From Prorocentrum cordatum (lineage: Eukaryota; Sar; Dinophyceae; Prorocentrales; Prorocentraceae), in the NCBI GenBank assembly GCA_963575745.1, contig CAUYUJ010014002.1, positions 566,820 through 630,819 on the forward strand: DNA of 64,000 bases, written 5' to 3'. Positions 32,927 through 44,365 of this stretch are shown here, piece after piece; within the stretch, counting starts at the first letter, position 1; each line of letters begins with the position of its first letter. A program made the translations under genes and the position numbers. Below the pieces are notes generated by a model. The model had not been told where the DNA came from and did no database searches. It saw only the letters and a program-made list of their open reading frames with translations.

Positions 32927-33260
32927 CTCCACGCCGTAGGACTCGCGCTGGTACTCGCTGGTCAGGTTCAGGGCGAGCTGCAGGATATTGTCGGAGCCCT
33001 CCTGCTTCGAGGAGCCGCTGTCTCCCGCGCCAGTGGCGAGGTGCTGCCTGCCAGTGCCGAGCTCGTCGCCACCGCAGCCCTGCGTGAAGACGGCCTCCAG
33101 GCCGCGCGTGATTGGGGCCGACCTCGTGGCCGCCGCGACGGTGCCAGTGTCGCAGTGCTCGCCGTTCCCGAGCAGCGCCGGACCGATGCGCATGTCGTCC
33201 ACGCCGCAGCACTCGCTCGGGTAGCCGGAGACCTCCTGCTCGAACGAGGCGCTGCCGTGC

Positions 33261-33764
33261 GGCATGCCAGGCTGGGGCAGCTCCCGCCCAGGCTGCGGGG
33301 TCGCGCCGCCGCTGCGCCTGGCCCGCCCGGCCCTGGCGCCATCGCGCGCGGCCCTGCGCCCTGGCATGCTCGGTGTGCGAGCAGGTGGTTGCGGTCGGGA
33401 ACTGTTGCAGAGCGTGTCGCGCCGCCGGTCCTGGCCAACCACGCTTCGGCGCGCCGCGCCGGCGCTGTCCCTTTCCCAGCCCCCCAGCGCCAACGTCCCG
33501 AGCGTTTCTCGACCTCCCGCCCCGCGGAGCGGAGCGACACGCCATCTGCTTGCAAGGCATAACCGCATGCCCCCGAGAATAATGCACCCCCTCCCTTAAG
33601 ACCAGAGTGTTAATCATCTCGGGCCAAAACAGCTTTGGTCGGCGGTAGGGAGCGGCGGGGCCGAACTTCACTATCACGGGCCAAGCTACTGATGGTATAT
33701 TCAATCTTCTTACCGCATCATCATCATCAACAACATCATCATGATCGTCATCCGTATCATTGAA
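33261..33764. other. 5' flank of the repeated-domain gene
   Basis: Just upstream on the minus strand is a partial unit (GSASFEQEVSGYPSECC) and then GC-rich DNA to 33580 with no recognised motif. 33590-33764 is mixed sequence. No start codon or promoter can be chosen. Confidence 0.35.
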
Positions 33765-33771
33765 CATTACG

Positions 33772-33811
<40 letters not shown>

Positions 33812-33831
33812 TTACTACTACTACGACTACG

Positions 33832-33871
<40 letters not shown>

Positions 33872-33883
33872 TTACTACTACTG

Positions 33884-33944
<61 letters not shown>

Positions 33945-33953
33945 CACTACGAC

Positions 33954-33995
<42 letters not shown>
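33765..33995. repeat. (TAC)n and (CGA)n triplet tracts
   Basis: ACT/TAC triplets with scattered changes at 33768-33955, then a pure (CGA)n tract at about 33955-33995. Translations are homopolymers. Confidence 0.92.
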
Positions 33996-33998
<3 letters not shown>

Positions 33999-33999
33999 T

Positions 34000-35639
34000 A
34001 CGACCATTACTACGACTATTTGCTCCCGCCGCCCCTTCCCCTCTCCCTCATCATCATCGCCATTCTCCTCCTCATCATCAACAACAGCATCAACATCGCA
34101 TGAACATCAACATCAACATCCTCCTCCTCCTCCTCAACGTCCTTGTATGCTGCGACCCGCCAGGAAAAAGTTTATCATCCTCCCTGGACCTCGAATTTGA
34201 TTTTCCCCACACTGTGAATCTCAGGGGCATAGGGTTAGCGTGTCGCGGGGGCCGCTGTGGCGACACGCTGCAAAAGTTCCCGACCGTAGGACCTCTGGAG
34301 GTCCTTGGAGGTCTTTGGATTCGCAGGATCTTTGGAGAGGCCTCGGGGGCGTCCAGGAACCCAATGAGGGCCGCCGAAAACTCGAAAGGTCTCCGAACAG
34401 AGTCCCCCGAAGGCATCCTCCCCACGCTCCGCCGAGGGCGGCAGCGTCGACGACGACGACAACGAGTGCCGACGTCGTCCGGACGTCTCTGGAGGCTCTG
34501 AAGGTCACGGGAGGTCCCCCCGAAGGACCCTGGCTTGCCGAGTGAGGCCAAGGCTTGAAATATTGGTCCGCGATCTTTAAAACGTCCGCGCTGCCAGGGT
34601 GCGGCGACGATTGCGACCAAGACCCCTCGATCTTCGAACCGCCATCTGCAGCACAAAGATGGACGGTTCCTCGCGTCTCGGGCAGCGGGCTCTTGCCAGG
34701 AGGTTTCGATTCGGCGGGCGCAGCGTTTCAGTGGAGCAGTGGAGCCGTGGAGCTGTGCCGCCCACGGCCAATGGGGAGCCTTCTTCATCAGCACCATCTT
34801 CTGCAGGCTTGGGCCTCACCTCTCTCTCTCTCTGGCTCTGTCATCCTTCCTGCGTGCTGTCACGACTTCCTGGCCCCCCCCGGCGCTTCAGAACCGCCGA
34901 CTTGTGAACAGCATGTCGGACGCCCAGGGGGCATCACATTCGGCACTCTGTAGCGCGCCCTCTGTCTCACGAGATAGGACAGCGGTCGTTTTGCCCCACA
35001 TCCCCAATTCTGTTCTCCTGGCGGACGGTGTCCCTGGCTTCGCTTTGGGCGTCGTTTCCCCATGCCCTTGGAGGCCTTCCTCTCTTCACATCACCCTTCC
35101 ATGGTGCCGCCTGTAAGATCTACCACAGCATCCACCACGGGCGTTCAACTCGGGAGCGACTGCTGGTGTTTGCGCCGGCTCGAGACCAGCAGCTTGCACG
35201 GAGGGACCGACGGGTTCGAGCTTCGGGCGATTGGGCGACTTTAGCAAGAGGGGTGCCGGACTTTCCGCCTCCTTTGCTCTTTTGGCTTCTGCCAGGGGCG
35301 AGAATGATCAGGCTGGGGCCGTGAGACGGGTTGCGAGTTAGGGGGTCGCACGAGCATGCCATAGCCATTGAAGTGGATCCTTGTTTCAAGCGGACGTTGT
35401 GGATCCTTGTTTCAAGCGGTGCTCTTCTCTTTTCCGTTGCTGCCTGTTCCCGCAGTCCCTTCCTGGATCGTATTGATTTCCTTTGTCCGCCCCTCCCTTG
35501 CTGGCCAGTGTCGTTCCCCCCCACCGCCCCCTGATTTGGCTCGTGTGGTCGAGAGATTTGCAACGACGGCCACCGGCCTGGCCCAGGGGCTCAGGGGAAG
35601 GTCGCTGCTGGAGGATCTCCTTCCAACGTTACCCCTCCT
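34000..35639. other. No recognised gene
   Basis: Contains GGAGGTC/TTGGAGG repeats at 34275-34530, a perfect hairpin AGCGTGTCGC...GCGACACGCT near 34228-34262, a (CT)n run at 34822-34840 and a short direct duplication of GTGGATCCTTGTTTCAAGCG at 35371-35420. No motif is recognised in the open frames. Confidence 0.45.
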
Positions 35640-36165
35640 GCTTCTCCTCCTTCTCTTCCTCCTCCTCCTCCGCCTCCTCGTCTTCCTCCTCCTCCTCCTC
35701 CTCTTCCTCCTCTCCCTCATCTTATCCCTCCTCCTCTTCCTCGGGGTGACAGCAATCCGCTGCTCCTCAGGAGAGCTGTCCATCAAGGCTGGCCGAACAG
35801 ACGTCACCAATGGGGGGCTTTCCCCTCGTCTCTGGCCTGGGCCCCCTGCGTACACCCCCTCCTCTCTGGGCCCAGCGTACTCCTCCTCCTCCTCCTCCTC
35901 ATCCTCATCCTCCTCCTCCTCCTCCTCCTGCTACCCCCCCTTCCTCCTCCTCCTCCTCCTCCTCCTCCTCCTCCCCCCTCCTCCCTCCTCTCCTCCTCTC
36001 CTCCTCCTCCTCCTCCTCCTCCTCCTCCTCCTCCTCCTCCTCCTCCTCCTCCTCCTCCTCCTCCCTCCTCCCTCCTCCCTCCTCCCTCCTCCCTCCTCCC
36101 TCCTCCCCTCCTCCCTCCTCCCTCCCTCCCTCCCTCCCTCCCTCCCTCCCTCCCCCCTCCTCCGA
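35640..36165. repeat. Long (CTC)n and CCTCC tracts
   Basis: CTC runs at 35640-35735 and 35879-36060, then CCTCCCTCC variants to 36155. The interval 35740-35878 is unique DNA. Confidence 0.9.
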
Positions 36166-36500
36166 CGACGACCCACGGCCCTCTTCCTGGGGCTCGTCCG
36201 AGCCGGGATGCCACGGCGGACCATGCCTCGGCGAGGCGAGGTTGCCCCCCCTGGGGGGCGCCACAGCGAAGGGGCGGGGAGGCGCCCCGGAAAGCCCCGA
36301 CCCTCGGAGCTTCGGTCCCCGAAGCGGGAGGACAGTGATCGTGTCGGATGAGGTAAGGGGGTCGGGAGAGATGGCCAGAGCCTCCGTAATGACGCGTGTG
36401 TTACGCGTGTGTTACATGTCTTTCGTGCACAGTCGCGCCCTGTATCTTACCAAGTCCCTTCCCCCCAACGGAGACACCACTGTCTGTCTCACCGGACCAG
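36166..36500. other. GC-rich unassigned DNA
   Basis: A plus reading (SSWGSSEPGCHGGPCLGEAR) follows the CTC tract and reaches a donor-like GAG/GTAAGG at about 36352. It could be exon material but is unidentified. Confidence 0.3.
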
Positions 36501-36925
36501 GCCCAATCCTCGGAGCTTGATCCTCGAAGTTCGACCCTCGAGGATCGATTCCCGAAGTCGGCGGCGGCGGCGGGGCGGCGATGAGCGCGGCCGAGGTGCA
36601 GGAGGACGGCAGCCGCGCGGCATGCCTGGGCCGCGTGGGGGAGGCCATCTCTGGGGCGCTGGCGCTGGGGCGCGAGGCCCGCGCCCGCTCCCCCTCCCTT
36701 CCGGCCCCCGCTCCGCCAGCCCCCTCCTCCTCCTCCTCCTCCTCCTCCTCCTCCTCCTCCTCCTCCTCCTCCTCCTCCTCCTCCTCCTCCCCCTTCTCCT
36801 CCTCCTCCTCCTCCTCCTCCTCCTCCTCCTCCTCCTCCTCCTCCTCCTCCTCCTCCTCTCCTCATCATCCTCCTCCTCATCATCCTCCTGTGGATCTAGG
36901 TTCGAGGATCAGGGGCCGAGGTGAC
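36501..36925 (+). other. Inverted-repeat bounded module: short coding-like segment plus (CTC)n
   Basis: A left arm CCTCGGAGCTTGATCCTCGA at about 36508 is mirrored by TTCGAGGATCAGGGGCCGAG at about 36901. Inside are a GC-rich frame from an ATG at 36581 (MSAAEVQEDGSRAACLGRVG, then GALALGREARARSP) and a (CTC)n tract at 36722-36890 that would encode poly-serine. No family is recognised; no target duplication was found. Confidence 0.4.
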
Positions 36926-36929
36926 ATGG

Positions 36930-37430
36930 TTTCGCAATGACTCCGACATGCGCGCGCGGAGACGCGTGCAGGCTGCCCGAATTGTATCATTTGACAACGC
37001 TGGCGGGGGCGCGACGATTGTTGTCTGAGTTCGACACTCGCGCATGCGCGTGTCCCGCGTTGCCACATTCGAAATGCTTGCCTAGCACGTATGCTCTTCT
37101 TGAGATTCCAGCGAGTGCGCGCGCAGAAATCTCAGATCGTTCCTTAAAACAGAGAACCGATGGTTTGACATCTTTCGCTGTGGAGGCGGAAGTTACGTTA
37201 TGTCGACGATGTGGTGTAATGTATGTTATGTGAGCTTAACGGTGTGAACGTATCACTGTAGCATAAGCTCTGTGGTATAATATGTGTGGTGTAAGCTATG
37301 TGGTGTGAGCTATGTGTTAATAGTCATACACTGTGTATGTTATGCGGTGCGAGTGCTGCCCTAAAAGCTATGTGATGGCTGCTATATGGCGTGGAAGCTA
37401 TGTTGTACTGCCTGCTCGACGCGTATGCTG
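36930..37430. repeat. Degenerate GTGGTGTAAGCTAT repeats
   Basis: From about 37195 to 37430 motifs such as GTGGTGTAAGCTATGTG and GTGTGAGCTATGTG recur every 14-25 bases. 36930-37190 is mixed sequence without a recognised gene. Confidence 0.55.
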
Positions 37431-37770
37431 TGCTGCTGAAACGATGTGACGCGAGCTATGTAGTGCGAGCTACGCGTTGCCACCTGCGTGCTGCAGGCTG
37501 CGCAGTGCAGGCTGTGCTGTGCAAGCTGTGCGGTGTAAGCGCGCGGCTCTCCCACGGGGCGCCCACGAGGCGCCCACGGGCGGGCACCAGGCGAAATCCC
37601 GGCCGGGACAACCAGGCCAAGCGCGGGGCGTCCACGAGACGCCCACGGGGCGGGCACCGGGCGCCACCTCGGGAAGCCCACCACGCGCGGGGCGCCCACG
37701 AGGCGCCCACGGGCGCCCACCAACCGGGCACCAGCCGAACGCCCAGGAAGCCCGCCCAGTTCTCTCAGTC
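37430..37770. repeat. Segment duplicated at 38880-39190, copy 1
   Basis: GCGAGCTATGTAGTGCGAGC is followed by ~50-bp units with CACGGGGCGCCCACGAGGCG and CCCACGGGCGGGCACC. The same order occurs at 38880-39190 in the same orientation with CGGCCACGACGCGGCCACGG. Confidence 0.65.
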
Positions 37771-37867
37771 AAGTCAACTGAGAACTCCTGGGTGCAAGTA
37801 TCCTTTTAGGAGCTGGGACGCACTTAGGATTGTGGCACACTCGCGCGGCGGCCCGCGCGTGTGGCCT

Positions 37868-37995
37868 CACTGCTCCCAACCGTCCTGTGGTGCTGCATCC
37901 TCGGTTTGAAGAGACAGCGCCCCGCGTCACCTCACCTCACCTCCCGCCCGCCTTCCCCTTCTCCCTCCTCCCATCCCTGCCTCTGCCCTCCACAT
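37868..37995 (+). repeat. Module M1, copy 1
   Basis: CCCAACCGTCCTGTGGTGCT, GAAGAGACAGCGCCCCGCGT, a CT-rich stretch, then CATCCCTGCCTCTGCCCTCC and ACATGTC. Copies occur at 38640-38790 (inverted) and 42000-42125 (direct), each time at the border of an 80-bp array. Confidence 0.75.
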
Positions 37996-37999
37996 GTCC

Positions 38000-38640
38000 C
38001 CCGCGGCTGTACTGGGAGGGGGGGGGGGTGGCGCATGCGGCCGCGGCCACTGGGGCATTCGGTGGAGTTGCCTGGGGCCACGAAGCACGGTACCAGGTGG
38101 GAGAGACGCATGCGGCCGCGGCCATTGGGACCTTCGGTGGAGCCCCCTGGGGGATCACGAAGCGTTGTCCTGGGTGGGGGGAGACGCCTGCGGCCGCGTC
38201 CATTCGAGCCTGCGGTGGAGCTCCGTATGGGGCCAGTGGGGGAGACGCATGCGAATGTCGCCTCTGGGGCCTTCGCTGGAGCTGCCTCTGGGGCCACGAA
38301 GCGTTGTACTGGGCGGGGGGAGATACATGCGAACATCTCATCGGGGGCCTTCGTTGGAGCTTTATATGGGGCCACGCAGCGCTGTACTGGATGGGGGAAC
38401 CCAATGCGAACGTCGCCTCTGGGGCCTTCGGTTGAGGTTTCTATTTGGTAACGAAGCTCTGTATTAGGTGGGGGGGCGCATGCGAACGTCGCCTCTGGGG
38501 CCTTCGGTGGAGCTCCTTACGGGGTCACGAAACGTTGTACTGGGTGGAATCACGCCTCTGGGGCCTTCGGATGAGCCCCCTCTGGGGCCACGAAACTTTG
38601 TACTGGGCTCCCTTTCGGGTCACGGAGCGTGTGAGGGGTG
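38000..38640 (-). repeat. ~80-bp array A (inverted relative to array B)
   Basis: Eight or so units, in plus orientation TGGGGCCACGAAGCGTTGTA, CTGGGTGGGGGGAGACGCAT, GGGGCCTTCGGTGGAGCT. Reverse-complemented, they match array B at 42365-44365. Flanked by M1 modules in opposite orientations. Confidence 0.85.
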
Positions 38641-38790
38641 TGCCGAAATTGTAGACATGCGGAGGGCAGCGGCAGGGACAGGAGGAGGGAGGAAGGGGAG
38701 GGAGGAGGAGGAGAGGAGGAGGAAGGAGACGCGGGGCGCTGTCTCTTCAAAACGAGTTCACAACACCACAGAACGGTTGAAAACAGTACG
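38640..38790 (-). repeat. Module M1, copy 2 (inverted)
   Basis: Minus-strand order AACCGTTCTGTGGTG, GAAGAGACAGCGCCCCGCGT, CT-rich stretch, CTGCCCTCCGCATGTC, then directly the first array-A unit (TTTCGGCACACCCCTCACAC). Confidence 0.75.
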
Positions 38791-39217
38791 CGGGGAACGC
38801 CAGCCAAGCCGGGCCTCGGCAGGGGGGTACACTGTTATCTGTTTGAGGAGATCCAAGCCGTGTGGTTCATGCCATCTTGTGCAACTGGTGTGGTGCGACG
38901 TGTGGCGCGAGCTATGTGATGCGACCTGTATGGCTCTAGTAGCGCGATGCTTTGCGTACTCCGCAATACGTGGTGTGCCGATGTCATCCCGCGCACGGGG
39001 CGGCCACGACGCGGCCACGGGCGGCGGCTGGCCGAAGACCCAGAATCTCCACCTGGCCCGCGGCCACGAGGCGGCGACGGGCGGCGGCCGGCCGCAGACC
39101 CGCAAGTCCCAGTGCACAAGAAGGGGCCACGAGGCGGCCATGGCGGCGACGGAAAACTCAGTCAGCGCGCGAGGCAACCACAAGGCTCGAAAGAGGCGCA
39201 ATTTCACAAACTGCACT
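38791..39217. repeat. Segment homologous to 37430-37770, with flanks
   Basis: 38880-39190 repeats the GCGCGAGCTATGTGATGCGA plus GGCGGCCACGACGCGGCCAC sequence of 37430-37770. The remaining bases hold no recognised gene. Confidence 0.6.
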
Positions 39218-39335
39218 TCCGGAGGTCCGCGTGGATGTCTTGGGTCGGTTCTGGACCCCCCTTCCTGGCGCGCAGAGCTCGCCAGGAGAGACGCCGCAAG
39301 GGGCCCACGTGCCGATCCAGGAAATTCGCACAGAA
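39218..39335. repeat. Hairpin family H, copy 1
   Basis: GTCCGCGTGGATGTCTTGGG and GTCGG on the left are mirrored by CCGATCCAGGAAATTCGCAC on the right, around a GGCGCGCAGAGCTCGCC centre. Related hairpins are at 48413-48520 and 49085-49215. Confidence 0.6.
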
Positions 39336-39460
39336 CTACGACAGTTTATACGTAGCACCCCGCAATTGCGGATAAGAGTGAGGGGGCGGGCGCGGGCGAC
39401 GCAGGCGTCGTCGAGCCGGCGGACCTCGTGGCCCCTACCTTCCCTGTCGATGGCGCTCTC
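39336..39460 (-). repeat. R3 element end fragment
   Basis: TACGTAGCACCCCGCAATTG and CGGATAAGAGTGAGGGGG are the reverse complement of the right end of R3 copies 2 and 3 (near 46770-46800 and 47610-47645). It includes the palindrome CCGCAATTGCGG. Confidence 0.6.
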
Positions 39461-39900
<440 letters not shown>

Positions 39901-40174
39901 TTCCGCGTTCTCCTCGTCCCCTGTTTACTCCTCCTGCCTCCCCTTCTTTTCCCAAGATAACTGCAACGCAATCCTTTTTCCCGGAAAGGGCATAGGCCCA
40001 GGGTTCTCTTTTCCTATGTAAACATGTCCCCGGGGCCCAACTTGAAGGAGGCCGGCGGATTCTTTCCCTGATGAATATCGAGGTCGAAGGAGGCCGGCGG
40101 ATTAAAATTTGAGGATGTCTCAGGCGAAACGCTTGTTTTTGAAATCCCGATCGATAAATCACAGGGTGCGGGAC
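39901..40174. other. No recognised gene
   Basis: Mixed sequence. GAAGGAGGCCGGCGGATT occurs twice, at 40044 and 40087, and GTCTCAGGCGAAACGC at about 40117. Confidence 0.45.
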
Positions 40175-40855
40175 ACCTCAGCACGACCACACCCCCAGCA
40201 TGACCACACCCCAGCACGACCACGCCCAGCACGACCACGCCCCAGCACGACCACACCCCAGCACGACCACACCCCAGCACGACCACACCCCAGCACGACC
40301 ACACCCCAGCACGACCACACCCCAGCACCAGCACGACCACACCCCACCACCCCAGCACGACCACACCCCACGACCACCCCAGCACGACCCCACCCCAGCA
40401 CGACCACGCCCCAGCACGACCACACCCCAGCACGACCACACCCCAGACCCACCCCAGCACGACCCCACCCCAGCACGACCACGACCACACCCCAGCACGA
40501 CCCACACCCCAGCACGACCCACACCCCAGCACGACCACAGCACCCAGCACGACCACACCCCAGCACGACCCCACCCAGCACGACCACACCCCAGCACGAC
40601 CACACCCCAGCACGACCACACCCCAGCACGACCACACCCCAGCAAGACCACACCCCAGCACGACCACACCCCAGCACGACCTCACCACAGCACGACCACA
40701 CCCCAGCACGACCACGCCCCAGCACGACCACGCCCCAGCACGACCACGCCCCAGCACGACCACGCCCCAGCACGACCACGCCCCAGCACGACCACCCCCC
40801 AGCACGACCACACCCCAGCACGACCACTCCCCAGCACGACCACACCGCCTTGGTT
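40175..40855. repeat. 16-bp satellite, ~42 copies
   Basis: Tandem CCCCAGCACGACCACA with a few indels. Because 16 is not a multiple of three, all three phases encode the same short-period peptide, producing long frames on both strands that are not genes. Confidence 0.95.
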
Positions 40856-41020
40856 GAGTGGTTGCCTGTCGTCGTGGAATGTTTCGTGGGGTGTCTCGTG
40901 GAATGTTTCGCGGGGTGTCTCGTGGAATGTTTCGTGAGGTGTCTCGTGGAATGTTTCGTGAGGTGTCTCGTGGGATGTTTCGTGAAGTGTCTCGTGGGAT
41001 GTTTCGTGAGGTGTTGCCCA
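40856..41020. repeat. 24-bp tandem repeat
   Basis: About six copies of TCTCGTGGAATGTTTCGTGA plus GGTG, abutting the 16-bp satellite. Confidence 0.92.
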
Positions 41021-41240
41021 GTTGGGTATCGTGAAAACGTGTCCATGCTCCACATGTCTATATCCCTTTCCGGGTTCGTGGGTCCATCATGTTTCCACTT
41101 TATGCTCCCCGCCTTCTCTGATCAAGGCAACTCGCCAGGGCAAAGTTGCTGGACGGGCTGGTGTGGATGCGCGGGGCTTGAAGAGGTCCTTGCGGGCTCA
41201 GACGGCATGCAAAAATCCGCCGCCGCGCTTGTGCGGCATT
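41021..41240. other. Spacer, no recognised gene
   Basis: About 220 bases of mixed sequence between the 24-bp repeat and R3 copy 1; nothing is seen. Confidence 0.4.
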
Positions 41241-41996
41241 GGTTTGTTCAGTGAACGTGGTTTAGGTCGCGGGTGGGTCGCGGGCTCTCCACCTCAACCT
41301 GGAAGGAATGCAAAAGCAGCCCGCCGCAGGCGCCAACAAAAATTGGTTTGTACACTGAACGTGGTGTGGGTCGCGGGTGGGCCGCGGGTTCTCCACCGAG
41401 AAGGAATGCAAAAGATGCCCGCCGCAGGCGCCCAAAAATGTGGCTTGTACACTGAATTTGGTCGCGGATGGGCCGCGGGCTCTCCACTTGAAACGAATGC
41501 AAAAGATGCCCGCCGCAGGCGCCGAAAAATGTGGTTTGTACCCTGAACGTGGTTTGGGTCGCGGGTTGGTCGCGAGTTGGTCACGGGGTGGGTCGCGGGC
41601 TCTCCACCTGGAAGGAATTGAAAAAGCCAGCCGCAGGCGCCGAAAATGGTGGTTTGTACTTTGAACGTGTTTAGGGTCGCGGGGTGGGTCGCGGGTGGGT
41701 CGCGGGGTGGGCCGCGGGCGGGTCGCGGGGTGGGTCGCGGGGTGGGTCGCGGGGTGGGTCGCGGGGTGGGTCGCGGGGTGGGTCGCGGGGTGGGTCGCGG
41801 GTGGGTCGCGGGTGGGTCGCGGGTGGGTCGCGGGGTGGGTCGCGGGTTGGGTCGCGGGTGGGTCGCGGGGCGGGTTGCGGGTGGGACGACGACAACAAAC
41901 AACAACAAACAACAACGAGAATCCGCACCGCGGAATTCCACTTCAGCCACGCACCCAGGGACAGTGAATGACCGTTCGGCCCCCTCACTCTGATTT
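41240..41996 (-). repeat. R3 composite element, copy 1 (inverted)
   Basis: Read on the minus strand: AGAGTGAGGGGGCCGAACGG, GTCCCTGGGTGCGTGGCTGA, a GTTGTTGTT run, then a (CCCGCGACCCAC)n minisatellite (41670-41885), then four to five ~110-bp units built from TTTTGCATTCCTTCC, GTGGAGAGCCCGCG, ACGTTCAGTGTACAAACCA and GGCGCCTGCGGCGGGC. The right-end CCCCCTCACTC motif is missing, so this copy may be truncated. Confidence 0.85.
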
Positions 41997-41999
41997 GTG

Positions 42000-42365
42000 C
42001 AGTTTATTCCCAACCATCCTGTAGTGCTGGGTGCTCGTTATGAAGACAGTCCCCGCGTTCCTCCTCCTCCTCCTCCCCCTTCTCCCTTCCTCCTCCCATC
42101 CCTGCCTCTGCCCTCTGCATGTCCTCGTCGTCGTCGTCGTCATCAGCATCATCAGCAGCAGCATCATCAGCAGCATAATCGACGTCAGCATCACAATTCT
42201 CGCCATCATAACCAGCATCGTCATCATCACCATCATCATCATCACCATCATCTTCATCAACATTATCATCATCATCACCAGCAGCATCATCATCATCGTC
42301 ACCATCACCATCCTGCTCATCAGCTTCATTACCATCGCCATCCCCGCCATCGACATCACCATCGG
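42000..42365 (+). repeat. Module M1, copy 3, followed by CAT/CAG triplets
   Basis: CCCAACCATCCTGTAGTGCT through CATCCCTGCCTCTGCCCTCT and GCATGTC matches M1. From 42121 to 42365 CATCAT, CAGCAG and CATCAC triplets lead into array B. Confidence 0.75.
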
Positions 42366-44365
42366 CAATAATTCATCGCACCCAGCACAGCGCTTCGCGG
42401 TCCCATGGGGAGGTCCACATAAGGCCCCAGTGGCGGTGTCCACATGCGTCTCGCTTCTCCCGCACAGCATTTTGTGGCCCCATTGAGAGCTCCACCTAGG
42501 GCCCTAGTGGCGGTGCCCACATGCGTCTCCCCCACCCAGCACTGCGTTTCGTGGCCCCATAGGGAGCCCCGCCTAAGACCCCTAGTGGCGGTATCCACAT
42601 GCGTCTCCCACACCCAGCACAGCATGTTGTGCCCCCGTAGGGAGCTCCACCTAAAGGTCCCAGCGGCGGTGTCCACCTGCGTCTCCCCCACCCAGCACAG
42701 CGTTGCGTGGCACCTAGCACTTCGTTTCGTGGCCCCATGGGGGAGCCCCACCTAAGACCTAAGGCCCGAGTGGCGGTGTCCACATGCGTTTCTCCCGCCC
42801 AGCACAGCGCACCCAGCACAGCGTTGCGTGGCTCCATGAGGAGCTCCACCTAAGGCTCCAGTGGCGGTGTCCGCGTGCGTCTCTCCCACCCAGCAAGGCC
42901 TTTCGTGCCCACGTATGGAGCTCCACTTACGGCCCCAACGGCGGTGTCCACATGCGTCCCCCCCACCCAGCACAACACAACGTTTCGCGGTCCCAGAGGC
43001 AGCTCCACCGAAGCCCCCAGTGGCAGTGTCCGCATGCGCCTCCCCTTCTCAGCACCGGGTTGCGTGGCCTTCTGGGGGGCTCCACCTGAGGCCCCAGTGG
43101 CGGTGCCCGCATGCGTCCCGCCCTCCACCCCCCACCCAGCACAGCGTATCGTTGCAATTTATGGGGGGCTCCACTGAACGCCCCAGGCTCAGCGGCCGCA
43201 TGCGTCTCAGCCACATTACGGCACAACCCTACCGCATCTCGTGGCCCCCCAGAATGCTCCACCGAAGGCCCCAGTGGCACAGTCCGCATGCGTCTCCCCC
43301 ACCCATTACGGCACACCCCTCACATTGTCCGCGGCCCCAGACGGGGGGGACCCACCGAAGGCCCCAGTGGTCCGCATGCGCCTCCCCAACGCATTTCGGC
43401 ACACCTTTCACACGATTCTTGTCCCAATATGGGGCACCACTGAGGGCACCAGTGGCAGGCGCCCCTGCCGTCCATTCGGCACACCCCTCATGCGTTTCGT
43501 CCTCCCACAGGGAGCTCCACCGAAGGCCCCTGTGGCGGTGCCCACATGCGCCCCCGATATTCATTTCGGCACACTCTTCACACGCTTCGTGGCCCCAGAG
43601 GGAGCTCCACCGACGGCCCCAGGGGCGGTGTACACATGCGTCCCTGCTACGCATTTCGGCCCACCCTCCAACGCTTCGTGGGCCCATAGGGAGCCCCACC
43701 GAAGGCCTCAGTGGTGGTGCTCCCGTGCGTCCGCGCAACCCCTTGCGGCACATCCCTCACAAGCTTCGTGGCTCCATTGACGGCTCCTCCGATGGCCCCC
43801 AGTGGCGGTGCCCACATGCGCCCCCGCCACCCATTTCGGCATACCCCTCACACGCTTCGTGGCCCCATAGGGAGCTCCACCGAAGGCCCCTGTGGCGGTG
43901 CCCACATGCGTCCCCGACACCCATTTCCACAAAGCCCCAGTGGCGGCGCCCACATGCGCCCCCGCCGCCAATTTCGGCACGCGCCTCACACGCTTCGTGG
44001 CCATAGGGAATTCCACCGAAGGCCCCAGTGGCGGTACCCACATGCGTCCCCGCCACCCATGTCGGCACCCCCCGCACACGTTTCGTGGCCCTATAGGAGG
44101 CTCCACTGAAGGCCCCGGTGGCGGTGCCCACATGTGTCCCTGCCACCCATGTCGGCATACCCCTCACACGCTTCGTGGCCCCAGAGGGATCTCCACCGAA
44201 GGCCCCTGTGGCGCAGTCCACAGGTGTCCCATGTCGGCACACCCCTCACACGCTTCGTTGCATCATAGGGAGCTCCACCGAAGGCCCCTGTGGCGGTGCC
44301 CACATGCGTCCCCGCCCCCATTTCGGCACAACCCTCAAACGTTTCGTGGCCCCATTAAAGGGGCT
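42365..44365 (+). repeat. ~77-90-bp array B
   Basis: About 24 units of GAGCTCCACCTAAGGCCCC, AGTGGCGGTGTCCACATGCG, TCTCCCCCACCCAGCACAGC, GTTTCGTGGCCCCAT. From about 43150 the third element changes to CCCATTTCGGCACACCCCTC plus ACACGC, lengthening the unit. The last unit before array A at 38640 also carries the TTTCGGCACACCCCTC version, so both arrays contain both subtypes. Confidence 0.92.

Larger units (their letters stand above)
31540..33260 (-). pseudogene. Decayed gene of repeated ~100-residue units
   Basis: On the minus strand four units follow one another: roughly 33250-32927 (a), 32795-32575 (b), 32555-32191 (c) and 32006-31790 (d). Unit a reads CGVDDMRIGPALLGNGEHCD, TRGLEAVFTQGCGGDELGTG, SKQEGSDNILQLALNLTSEY. 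Units b, c and d keep DMRIG, LLGNGEH, TQSC/TTDC and ALNLSSKH/ALHLTSKY. The linker between units is SEY/SKY. Reading frames shift at a 131-bp intron-like insert, at the b-c junction and inside b, and a GAG tract and a transposon interrupt c and the c-d junction. I do not recognise the domain. A multi-domain gene decayed by insertions fits best; a live gene with several introns is less likely. Confidence 0.6.

Noticed and set aside
32064-34007. 647-codon minus-strand open frame
   Set aside because: It runs through a (TAC)n tract as poly-Val, then through the repeated-domain gene mostly in the wrong phase, then through (GAG)n as poly-Arg. Only parts overlap the true reading of the units.
40109-41254. 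Long plus and minus frames (up to 381 codons) rich in His-Asp-Thr-Pro or Gly-Val-Trp-Ser
   Set aside because: All phases of the 16-bp satellite are open because the period is not a multiple of three and contains no stop; the peptides simply repeat every 16 residues.
42121-42365. His-rich protein from CAT/CAC triplets
   Set aside because: A pure triplet tract inside the M1-array B junction with no start, domain or homologous frame.
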